DNA of 64,000 bases from an uncultured Flavobacteriaceae bacterium (GTDB lineage: Bacteria; Bacteroidota; Bacteroidia; Flavobacteriales; Flavobacteriaceae), in contig CANLUH010000003.1 in assembly GCA_947494205.1 (NCBI GenBank), positions 248,001 through 312,000 on the forward strand, in the 5' to 3' direction. Each line of letters begins with the position of its first letter. Position 1 is the stretch's first letter. The position numbers and the translations under genes are program-made. Below the pieces are notes generated by a model that did no database searches, had not been told where the DNA came from, and saw only the letters and a list, made by a program, of their open reading frames with translations. Positions 55,101 to 62,186 of this stretch are shown here, one piece after another.

Positions 55101-55835
55101 AATACTTCAGTATTAAGTCAAGAAGTCATTGGGTCTTACGATCCTAATGATATTGCAGAATCGCATGGACCAGAAATAGTGTACGAAGACTTTGTAACTA
55201 CAAACGAATACTTGTACTACACTGTAAGATTTCAAAATGTGGGAACAGCGGAAGCTATAAACGTAAGAATTGAAAATACAATAGACCCATTATTAGATAT
55301 AAGCACATTAGAAGTGTTACAATCTAGCCATAGCGAAGTATTAAAAGTTATTGATAATCAATTAACATGGTATTTTGATGATATTAACTTACCAGCAGAA
55401 TCTCAAGACGCAGATGGTAGTAATGGTTATGTTTACTATAAAATAAAGCCAACGGCAGGTTATGCAATAGGAACAATAATACCAAATACAGCCGAAATTT
55501 ATTTCGATTTCAATGCGGCAGTAATCACCAATACGTTTACTACAGAATTTATAGCACCTGTGTTATCTGTAGAAGAATTTAATTTAAATAACACAACGTT
55601 TACATTGTCTCCAAACCCAGCAGACAATACTGTAAATATAACATTGCCTTCAGTTTTAAATATAAATGCCAATGTTACGATTTACGATATTCAAGGTAAA
55701 CGATTAATGAATAAAGTATTCGAGAAAAATACATTAGACTTACAGTTAAATGTAGAGAGCTTACAAAGCGGTATGTACTTTGTGAAACTAAAAACGAATA
55801 CAAGCGAAACTATTAAGAGGTTAGTAGTTAAATAA
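52191..55835 (+). CDS. T9SS-sorted repeat adhesin-like protein, paralogue 1
   Basis: 1214 aa from the ATG at 52191, which starts the signal peptide KKTLLLFFTLLFSVLGFSQ. After an Ig-like unit come several ~100-aa repeats of the pattern LCD-NGNG--FDL, then VSYYET--DA and YVRVED-TGC--FTEL. A SdrD-like segment follows (VNAFLDLNNDGVFNGAD), a DUF11-like region, the DUF7619-type module GSYDPNDIAESHGPEIVYED to ITNTFTTEFIAPV, and a T9SS type A sorting domain (FTLSPNPADNTVNITL, SGMYFVKLKTN). Likely a surface protein with adhesion or matrix roles. Its last ~330 residues are closely similar to the next gene. Confidence 0.83.
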   Translation: MKKTLLLFFTLLFSVLGFSQIDLGPNVETCASEYIIETDGSGTNYVWSIDGAVLVGETQPYLIVTQTGEYTLTVTIDGTDYNDSITVNFLDTPVANVPTDIVLCDFNGNGNVTVQLSVKDVEILGTLPQTDYYITYHQTEQDALNQINALADPYTTTANPETIYAIIVSVADNCMSNVVAFDIIANPTPIVYPSEAFACDETGGGFGTFDLTLYDIEFSQNNANYVVNYYETLVDAQNDANPVVSIYNNIVAYTQVLYVKVEDATTGCSSFTELYLNVTDIQSIAPTPLVSPDTDNDGFADFNLVDKDNEITGGNTELIVSYYETFSDANAAINSLPSPYTNTTPNTQTVFVRVAHLLYSCVAFEELVLQTEYAPFIVNEATLELCDNDQNGFETFDLISAETTILDGLNAVDYSVTYYETSAYASAQMNAIPNPNNYTNIVSPQLIYVGVQEIGTTNYVITTINLVFGSVPYLNLDSSLVLCDEQSLILNPNGNPNDIYLWSTDETTPYIEITNPGEYSVTVIDAITGCENSGSVTVELGSFPAIVQPIDLTTCDTLGTFDLTSVIPQMLNGIDPNSVTVLFHLTLADAETGMNPLANPSSYAVNFALETIYVNVYTNDGGCSVVTDFNLISQNCPTIVTCGTTETVETCYENNETQQYTFTSSDGSSLIVAFNSGMVENNWDELIVLDSDGVTNLNAATPYGNDGDLSGLMFQSSGDTITVYVQSDFIIIGCTDEAPINFDVFCSGDTVGVIEVNAFLDLNNDGVFNGADTPFTNGFFTYEMNNDGSPTTVNATYGGFNIFSYDDANTYDITLSTNEGYESCYTISTSTFDDVSVAVGNTVIIDIPVIEQSQCEDLGVYLIPSASPRPGFDYYNYLVIENEGFSTIDSGTVTFINDPQVNYLGVFYPSSDIVITPNANGLTLDFVDLEPGETKSVWIEMNVPATINLGEFLTNTATYTTAADDIVVDNNTSVLSQEVIGSYDPNDIAESHGPEIVYEDFVTTNEYLYYTVRFQNVGTAEAINVRIENTIDPLLDISTLEVLQSSHSEVLKVIDNQLTWYFDDINLPAESQDADGSNGYVYYKIKPTAGYAIGTIIPNTAEIYFDFNAAVITNTFTTEFIAPVLSVEEFNLNNTTFTLSPNPADNTVNITLPSVLNINANVTIYDIQGKRLMNKVFEKNTLDLQLNVESLQSGMYFVKLKTNTSETIKRLVVK

Positions 55836-55857
55836 TTACATGCCATAATTATTTTTT

Positions 55858-55898
55858 AAAAGCTTCAGTGTTTGCCTTTACTGAAGCTTTTTTTTTCT
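55858..55898 (+). terminator. Intrinsic terminator after paralogue 1
   Basis: AAAAGCTTCAGT, 10-nt loop, ACTGAAGCTTTT, then a T run: a perfect 12-bp stem, 22 bp after the stop. Nearly the same sequence recurs after paralogue 2. Confidence 0.88.
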
Positions 55899-56060
55899 AC
55901 TTATTTCTAAAAACTTGTTTTTAACTAACATTTTTATTTATTGGTTTTAATCAGATTAAAACCAATTAAAAACATATAACTTTAATTTTAACGCAACCTT
56001 TTTTGTTTTTTTCTATCTAAAGAATAGAAAATGCTACTAACATATTAATTATTTGCTATT

Positions 56061-58373
56061 ATGAGAAAATTATTACCCTTACTAACCTTATTACTTACTT
56101 TTTTAAGCTACGCACAAGTAGCTAATCCAGTTACGGCATTCGAAATTTGTGATGATGACACTGCAGATAGCTATACTACATTCTATTTAGCTAGTAAAGA
56201 TGCTGAGGTATTAGGAAGTCAATCTTCAACAGATTTCGTTGTTACGTATCACGAATCTCAAACAGATGCAGATACAGGGAGTAATCCTTTATCTATAAAC
56301 TATACGAATATTACTAATCCTCAAATCATTTTTATTAGAGTTGAAGAGTTAGGTTCTAGTAATTTTGATACTACAACATTAGATTTGTTGGTGTTGCCCG
56401 CACCAGTTATAAATCCCCCAAGTCCTTTACAAATATGCGATTTCGATAATGATGGTTTTGCTTTTTTTGACTTAACAAATGCTGATTTTGAGATTGTTAA
56501 TGGAATGGCGAATTTAATAGTTACTTATCATGAGACTCTTGCAGATGCGCAGAATTATGTAGGCGTTTTGGGATCTCCTTATGGTAATATTGTGCCAAAT
56601 ATGCAAACGTTATTTGTGCGTGTAGAGAATGCTAATACTGGGTGTGCTAGTTTTACAGAGTTACTACTTTTAGTTAATCCTTCCCCAGTAGGAGCAAATC
56701 CGACACCATATGAAATTTGTGATGATAATGCAGATGGTTTTGAAACTTTTAATTTACCCACTAAAAATGCAGAGATATTAAATGGATTAGATCCAAATCA
56801 ACATAGTATTACATATCATTTAACACAGGCAGATGCTACTGCTGGAAATAACCCTTTAGCTAATCCAGATAATTTTATTAATATAACAATGAGTGCGCAA
56901 ATCGTATGGGTGCGTGTAGAAAGTCTTACTAATGGGTGTCTTTCTATTGTTACATTAGAATTAATAGTCTCTCCATGTGAAGGTATTCAAGTCAACGCCT
57001 TTTTAGATAGTAATAACGATGGTATATTTAACGCTAACGAAGAGTACTATACAAATAATGGCTACTTCACTTACGAAGTGAATAATAATAGTACCATTAA
57101 TACTGTAAATACAAGTACAGGAGAGTTTTTAATTCCTTACGTGAATGATACCAATACTTATGATATTACATTTTCATTAGATACAGATTACAATACATGT
57201 TATAATGTTAGTCCTTCTATTTTCGAAAATGTAAATGTAACTAGCGGAAACATAGTAACGGTAGACTTTCCTGTGACTGTTGCAGCTCCTTGTGAAGATT
57301 TAGCTGTTTATATAATACCAAATACCTCTCCAAGACCGGGGTTTAATTATTATAATACACTAATTGTTGAAAACATTGGAAATGTAGATATAGTATCTGG
57401 TACAGTAGAATTTGTTAAAGATACTCTCTCTAATTATGTAGGAATAAATAATCTCCCAGCTGGTGTTATTATAACTTCTACTACAACAGGATTTACGGCA
57501 GATTTTACAAATCTAGAATCTGGTGATAGTATAGAGCTTAACATTCAAATGTATATTCCTGCAACAGTTAATTTAGGAGAGTTATTAACTAATAACGCAA
57601 CGTATATAACCGCAACTAATGATGTAAATTCAAGTAATAATGAATCTAGTTTGAGTCAGGAAGTTATTGGGTCTTACGATCCTAATGATATAACAGAATC
57701 TCATGGTCCAGAAGTTGTATACGAAGATTTTATAACAACAGATGAGTACTTATATTATACTATTAGATTTCAGAATGTTGGTACAGCCGAAGCTATAAAT
57801 GTAAGAATAGAAAATACAGTAGATGCTTTGTTAGATGTAAGTGTATTACAATTATTAAAATCTAGCCATGATGTAGTGATGACACAAACAAATAATCAAT
57901 TAACGTGGACATTCGATGATATTAATCTACCAGCAGAATCTCAAGATGCAGAAGGAAGTAACGGGTATGTGTATTTCAGAATAAAACCAACAGTAGGTTA
58001 TGCAATAGGAACAATAATACCAAATACTGCCGAAATTTATTTCGATTTTAATGCGCCAGTAATTACTAATACGTTTAATACAGAATTTATAGCGCCAGTA
58101 TTATCTGTAGAAGAATTTAATATAGAGAATGCTTTTACTGTATTTCCTAATCCGGCAATGAGCAACGTAAATATTATATTAAATTCTGCTTTAAATGAAG
58201 TAGTAACAGTAGGTGTTTACGATATTCAAGGTAAACTATTAATTAATAAAATATTAGCAAAAAACACATTACAACTGCAATTAGATATAGAGAATTTGCA
58301 AAGTGGTATGTACTTTGTGAAACTAAATACAAGTAGTCAAGAAACTATTAAGAGGTTAGTAGTCAATAAATAA
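56061..58373 (+). CDS. T9SS-sorted repeat adhesin-like protein, paralogue 2
   Basis: 770 aa with signal peptide (RKLLPLLTLLLTFLSYAQ). Three of the ~100-aa repeats (EICDDNADGFETFNL, HSITYHLTQADA, WVRVESLTNGC types), the segment VNAFLDSNNDGIFNANEEY, a DUF11-like region, the GSYDPNDITESHGPEVVYED module and a T9SS type A sorting domain (FTVFPNPAMSNVNIIL, SGMYFVKLNTS). It is a shorter tandem paralogue of the preceding gene, with the C-terminal half best conserved and fewer N-terminal repeats. Surface location expected. Confidence 0.83.
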   Translation: MRKLLPLLTLLLTFLSYAQVANPVTAFEICDDDTADSYTTFYLASKDAEVLGSQSSTDFVVTYHESQTDADTGSNPLSINYTNITNPQIIFIRVEELGSSNFDTTTLDLLVLPAPVINPPSPLQICDFDNDGFAFFDLTNADFEIVNGMANLIVTYHETLADAQNYVGVLGSPYGNIVPNMQTLFVRVENANTGCASFTELLLLVNPSPVGANPTPYEICDDNADGFETFNLPTKNAEILNGLDPNQHSITYHLTQADATAGNNPLANPDNFINITMSAQIVWVRVESLTNGCLSIVTLELIVSPCEGIQVNAFLDSNNDGIFNANEEYYTNNGYFTYEVNNNSTINTVNTSTGEFLIPYVNDTNTYDITFSLDTDYNTCYNVSPSIFENVNVTSGNIVTVDFPVTVAAPCEDLAVYIIPNTSPRPGFNYYNTLIVENIGNVDIVSGTVEFVKDTLSNYVGINNLPAGVIITSTTTGFTADFTNLESGDSIELNIQMYIPATVNLGELLTNNATYITATNDVNSSNNESSLSQEVIGSYDPNDITESHGPEVVYEDFITTDEYLYYTIRFQNVGTAEAINVRIENTVDALLDVSVLQLLKSSHDVVMTQTNNQLTWTFDDINLPAESQDAEGSNGYVYFRIKPTVGYAIGTIIPNTAEIYFDFNAPVITNTFNTEFIAPVLSVEEFNIENAFTVFPNPAMSNVNIILNSALNEVVTVGVYDIQGKLLINKILAKNTLQLQLDIENLQSGMYFVKLNTSSQETIKRLVVNK

Positions 58374-58393
58374 TTAAATGCCATAATTATTTT

Positions 58394-58428
58394 AAAAGCT
58401 TCAGTGTTGCTATTACTGAAGCTTTTTT
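58394..58428 (+). terminator. Intrinsic terminator after paralogue 2
   Basis: AAAAGCTTCAGT, 9-nt loop, ACTGAAGCTTTT plus T run. The stem is identical to that at 55858, and both follow an ATGCCATAATTATTTT spacer. It can also serve the convergent lipoprotein gene. Confidence 0.88.
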
Positions 58429-58431
58429 TGT

Positions 58432-59061
58432 TTATTTAACTTCTCCGTCTGGATCTTGTTCTTCTTGTTCTTCTTGTTCTTCTTGTTCATCTATATCACA
58501 ATCTGAAAGGTAAGCCTCAACGTACATGGCCCAGCTATTGCCTTCAAAACTAGTGCCTTCTGCCCAGGCAGTTTCCTCTCCATCTGGCCCAGAAACTTCT
58601 GCATGAGCTGCAAAGCAATAACTCTCATCCAAAACGCTTAAATCTAAATAATAAACGACTTCGGTAACACCAGTGCTGTGATTTGTACTATGTTCAAAAT
58701 GACCAATTTTAGGGTTTCCGGATCCAGTTGTTGGGATGTCTTGACTGTTACAATCTCCAATACTTAAATGAGTTGCATCAATAGTCCAATCTTTAGATAC
58801 ATTATATGTAATAATAAGATTTACGCCATCAGAATCTACAGAAACAATACCAGCAACATGATGCTGTCCTGCAATTAAATTCGTTGTCATACAGGGTTCG
58901 TCGTAAGATGCTCGACTATGAAAATTAGATTTAGAGAATTCTATTACTCTAAAATTTGGGGTTTTAGCAGTTGCTAATTCAATGTCTTGCTGCTCTGTAC
59001 TGCAGCCAGTAAAAATTAATGCCAAAAGCATAACAAGTACTGTTAATTTTGTGGTTTTCAT
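58432..59061 (-). CDS. Lipoprotein with EEQ-repeat tail, unknown function
   Basis: 209 aa from the ATG at 59061, which starts the lipoprotein signal KTTKLTVLVMLLALIFTGCS; an upstream TTG is rejected. The body is beta-rich with several Cys, and includes AGIVSVDSDGVNLIITYNV and CFAAHAEVSGPDGEETAWAEG. This pattern recalls small flavobacterial envelope proteins, but no family is named. The C-terminus repeats EEQ four times in a 9-bp tandem DNA repeat (58454-58489). Confidence 0.65.
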   Translation of the reverse strand: MKTTKLTVLVMLLALIFTGCSTEQQDIELATAKTPNFRVIEFSKSNFHSRASYDEPCMTTNLIAGQHHVAGIVSVDSDGVNLIITYNVSKDWTIDATHLSIGDCNSQDIPTTGSGNPKIGHFEHSTNHSTGVTEVVYYLDLSVLDESYCFAAHAEVSGPDGEETAWAEGTSFEGNSWAMYVEAYLSDCDIDEQEEQEEQEEQDPDGEVK

Positions 59062-59171
59062 AATATGTTTGATTTGGGTTAGTGCGCAAATATACAAATA
59101 AACATCTTTTAAACGACTATTTTAATCGTTAAAATGCATTTATTGTATTTTTACCGAATGATATAAAACTA

Positions 59172-59212
59172 AAAAACACCGCTTAAAGAAGTCTCTTTAT
59201 TGCGGTGTTTTT
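59172..59212. terminator. Intrinsic terminator (bidirectional)
   Basis: AAAAACACCGC (59172-59182) pairs with GCGGTGTTTTT (59202-59212), and inside them AAAGA pairs with TCTTT. A/T runs on both sides. It lies about 50 bp after the leftward lipoprotein gene starting at 60215. Confidence 0.8.
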
Positions 59213-59261
59213 ACTAACTAACCAACCAAATTGTTAATGATGCTTTTAAACATTCATTGTT

Positions 59262-60215
59262 TTATTTATTACGTGTATTCTCACGTGGATTTTCTTTTTT
59301 GGCACTTCTTTGCTTACGCTTTTTAAGTGCAGACGATTTAGACTTATCAATAGTTGTTCCTGTTTTTAAGTACTGGATGTATCCTCTACCTCTAAACTCG
59401 TACACAGTCCCCGATAAAGGGTGTAATAACTCAACCGTTTCATCATCTATAACGCTCAATTCAAAGAATTCATTGTCAAAGAAATCATAATCTAAAGTTA
59501 AAGTTTTCAAGTACATATTTCCAGGTACATTATTTACACCATAAATTCCGGTATAATCCCAGAATAAATCATCTGGATGAGTTCCTATTGCATCTTGCGA
59601 ACTTCTAAAAGTAGAGTCGTTTCCGCCAGATAAAAACTGTAAAAAGTTTTCGTTATCAAATTCATTTATAACACCATACTCGCTAGTGTATGTTTTTTCC
59701 CAAGCTTCATATTCTTGCATGAAATAATGAATGTTATCATAGAAAACAAAGTCGTAATCGAAATTAGAACGTTGGTAACCATTTAAAAAGTACGATGTGT
59801 CGTTGTATGGATTGTACAATTCTATAGTATTACTATCTATTTGGTAAACATCAAACGTTTCGTAACCGTCTATATCATGGTTAATGTCTAAAATCATATC
59901 GTAAGCATTATAATTTCCAACAGGAATACCATAACCATTACCTTGACTACCAATACCAACTAAATTATTATTAGCATATAAAGTGCCATTTCTAAAAGAC
60001 ATTGTAAAAGCGATTTGTAAAAAAGGTGTTTCTCCAGAGCCAAGCGTTTCATTAATATCTACATACCATAATTCGTGCGTATTTAAAAGCTGATTTAAAG
60101 TAAGTCCTGGAGCTGGAGTAGCAACAATTGGGTCTTCTACAATAACTTCTGTATAACAAGAAGTAAATAAAGTGGCGACTAAGGCAAATACCGAGAGTAA
60201 TTTTATCGTTTTCAT
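59262..60215 (-). CDS. Large lipoprotein of unknown function with basic tail
   Basis: 317 aa. Lipoprotein signal KTIKLLSVFALVATLFTSCY with Cys20. The body is rich in Tyr, Asn and Asp and looks all-beta with two similar halves (LWYVDINETLGSGETPFLQIAF, DLFWDYTGIYGVNN and LHPLSGTVYEFRGRG). Similar proteins in Flavobacteria have, as I recall, been labelled nicotinic acid mononucleotide adenylyltransferase. No nucleotidyltransferase motif is present here, and the real nadD is at 45329, so that label would be wrong. The C-terminal ~25 residues are strongly basic (LKKRKQRSAKKEN), unlike the acidic body. Confidence 0.7.
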   Translation of the reverse strand: MKTIKLLSVFALVATLFTSCYTEVIVEDPIVATPAPGLTLNQLLNTHELWYVDINETLGSGETPFLQIAFTMSFRNGTLYANNNLVGIGSQGNGYGIPVGNYNAYDMILDINHDIDGYETFDVYQIDSNTIELYNPYNDTSYFLNGYQRSNFDYDFVFYDNIHYFMQEYEAWEKTYTSEYGVINEFDNENFLQFLSGGNDSTFRSSQDAIGTHPDDLFWDYTGIYGVNNVPGNMYLKTLTLDYDFFDNEFFELSVIDDETVELLHPLSGTVYEFRGRGYIQYLKTGTTIDKSKSSALKKRKQRSAKKENPRENTRNK

Positions 60216-60317
60216 AATCGTTTCGTTTTAAGGATTGATATAAGTAGTATTTCAAAACGCGTGCCAAAAATTAAAACAATTGATTTTTAACACACTACAG
60301 AAGACTAATATTTTATG

Positions 60318-60325
60318 TACTTTTG
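60318..60325 (+). promoter_or_regulatory. -7 promoter element upstream of gpsA
   Basis: TACTTTTG matches TAnnTTTG, 25 bp before the gpsA ATG, a similar distance to the elements at panC and yicC. No clear -33 TTTG. Confidence 0.45.
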
Positions 60326-60350
60326 AAACTCTATCTATAGAAACTATCTT

Positions 60351-61352
60351 ATGAGTAAAGCATTAAAATATGCCGTTTTTGGTTCAGGAAGTTGGGCGAC
60401 AGCCATTGTGAAAATGTTATGTGAAAACGAAACAAAAATAGGTTGGTATATGCGTAGTGTATATACCAAAGAACACTTACTAAAAGAACAGCATAATCCT
60501 AGTTATTTAAGTTCTGTAGAATTTCATTTAGAGCAATTAGAAATAAGTAACGATATAAATGAAATGGCTAGCAAAGCCGAGGTGCTTATTTTTGTCATTC
60601 CCTCTGCATTTATTTATTCCGAATTGCAAAAACTAACCGTAGATATTACTAATAAAATAGTGGTGTCTGCCGTAAAAGGAATCTTACCAGAAACAGGATT
60701 ACTGCTAGGAGAACACTTTCATGACCATTATAATATTCCTTTCGAAAATATAGGTGTTATCGCAGGACCTTGCCATGCAGAAGAAGTAGCGCTAGAGCGT
60801 TTATCGTACCTAACCATTTCCTGTGCAGATCAAGTGAAAGCAAAAATGATAGCCGATGCTTTGTCTAGTAGTTATATTAAAACAAAAATTAGCGACGATA
60901 TTATTGGTACAGAATACGCGGTAATGCTTAAAAACATTTACGCTATTGCAGCAGGAATAGCGCATGGATTAGGGTATGGAGATAACTTCCAGAGTGTACT
61001 TATGAGTAATGCCATTCGAGAAATGAAGCGTTTTATTAAAAAAGTGCATAAAATGAAACGTAATATTAATAATTCTGCCTATTTAGGCGATTTGTTGGTA
61101 ACAGGCTATTCCGTATTTTCAAGAAATAGAATGTTTGGTAATATGATTGGTAAAGGTTATACCGTAAAATCTGCGCAAATGGAAATGAATATGGTAGCAG
61201 AAGGTTACTATGCTACTAAAAGTGCGTTTTTAATCAACCAGAAAAATGCTAAAAAAACACAGATGCCTATTATAAAAGCTGTTTATGGTATTTTATACGA
61301 AGGTAAAGATGCTAAAAAGGTATTTGCTAAATTGACGGATAAATTAGATTAA
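60351..61352 (+). CDS. gpsA: Glycerol-3-phosphate dehydrogenase [NAD(P)+]
   Basis: Reduces dihydroxyacetone phosphate to sn-glycerol-3-phosphate for phospholipid synthesis. 333 aa. NAD(P)-binding loop AVFGSGSWATAIVKML at residues 8-23, VIAGPCHAEEVALERLSYLTI, the catalytic Lys region EYAVMLKNIYAIAAGIAHGLG, and the substrate-binding YLGDLLVTGYSVFSRNR (GD-x-x-x-T). Followed at 8 bp by a secreted protein gene. Confidence 0.95.
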   Translation: MSKALKYAVFGSGSWATAIVKMLCENETKIGWYMRSVYTKEHLLKEQHNPSYLSSVEFHLEQLEISNDINEMASKAEVLIFVIPSAFIYSELQKLTVDITNKIVVSAVKGILPETGLLLGEHFHDHYNIPFENIGVIAGPCHAEEVALERLSYLTISCADQVKAKMIADALSSSYIKTKISDDIIGTEYAVMLKNIYAIAAGIAHGLGYGDNFQSVLMSNAIREMKRFIKKVHKMKRNINNSAYLGDLLVTGYSVFSRNRMFGNMIGKGYTVKSAQMEMNMVAEGYYATKSAFLINQKNAKKTQMPIIKAVYGILYEGKDAKKVFAKLTDKLD

Positions 61353-61360
61353 CATATATT

Positions 61361-61981
61361 ATGAAAATATACATTTCACTTTTACTTTGTTTACTTTTTA
61401 ATACTATTAATGCTCAAAATCAAGAAGCAACATTATTTTTCAATGATGGGACCTCATTAAAAGGTTATGGAGCAATTGAAGAAGATTATAAAATTAAATT
61501 TAGGTTAACCCTAGATGAAGACGATGAAGGAGATGTTTGGACAGATATTATGGCTAAAGGTATTACATTCTACGGGTTTGATAAAGAGGTTAGATATGAA
61601 TACCAATATGAAAAGTTTGATAAGTCCTATCCTTTATTATTAGAAGTAGTAGAAGAAGGAAATGTCAATTTGTATGTGGATTCTCATAGGGTAATCTTCT
61701 ATAATTATAATCAAATTGGAGAAGATGATTTTAATGTAAATACTATAGAAGGGTACCATTCTGATATCAAAATAAATAAATATTACATCAAAAAAAAGAA
61801 TGAAGACTTAGTGATTAAAATAAATAACAAGTTTTATTACAAAAAAGCTAAAGAGTATTTTAAAGATTGCCCTTCATTAATAGAAAATATGAAAAGCAAA
61901 AAGTATACTAAATCTAACGCTTTAGATTTGGTGTATTACTACAATGACTTATGTGATGATGAAATTATTGGAGAGGACTAA
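61361..61981 (+). CDS. Secreted protein of unknown function
   Basis: 206 aa. Signal peptide KIYISLLLCLLFNTINAQ, then a Lys/Asp/Tyr-rich beta part (EATLFFNDGTSLKGYGAIEE, KGITFYGFDKEVRYEYQYE). The C-terminus is helical and Lys-rich, containing a YFKDCPSLIENMKSKKY pattern also seen in flavobacterial secreted proteins of similar size. No family named. It starts 8 bp after gpsA, so co-transcription is likely, but a functional link to lipid synthesis is not evident. Confidence 0.65.
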   Translation: MKIYISLLLCLLFNTINAQNQEATLFFNDGTSLKGYGAIEEDYKIKFRLTLDEDDEGDVWTDIMAKGITFYGFDKEVRYEYQYEKFDKSYPLLLEVVEEGNVNLYVDSHRVIFYNYNQIGEDDFNVNTIEGYHSDIKINKYYIKKKNEDLVIKINNKFYYKKAKEYFKDCPSLIENMKSKKYTKSNALDLVYYYNDLCDDEIIGED

Positions 61982-62186
61982 TAAAAACCCACAAGAAGTT
62001 AAAACTCTAGAATTAACACAGTAAGCCTACGATAATTTGGGATTATGGACATGGCAAAGTAAAAATGAATAGAAATTTTGAATAATAACTTTTCAAAATT
62101 TCAATCTCATACCATTTCCCCTCAATAACACACACTTTTTTCGCAAAATTCCTTAATTTCGCATTTCTTATAATAAATCAGAAAAA

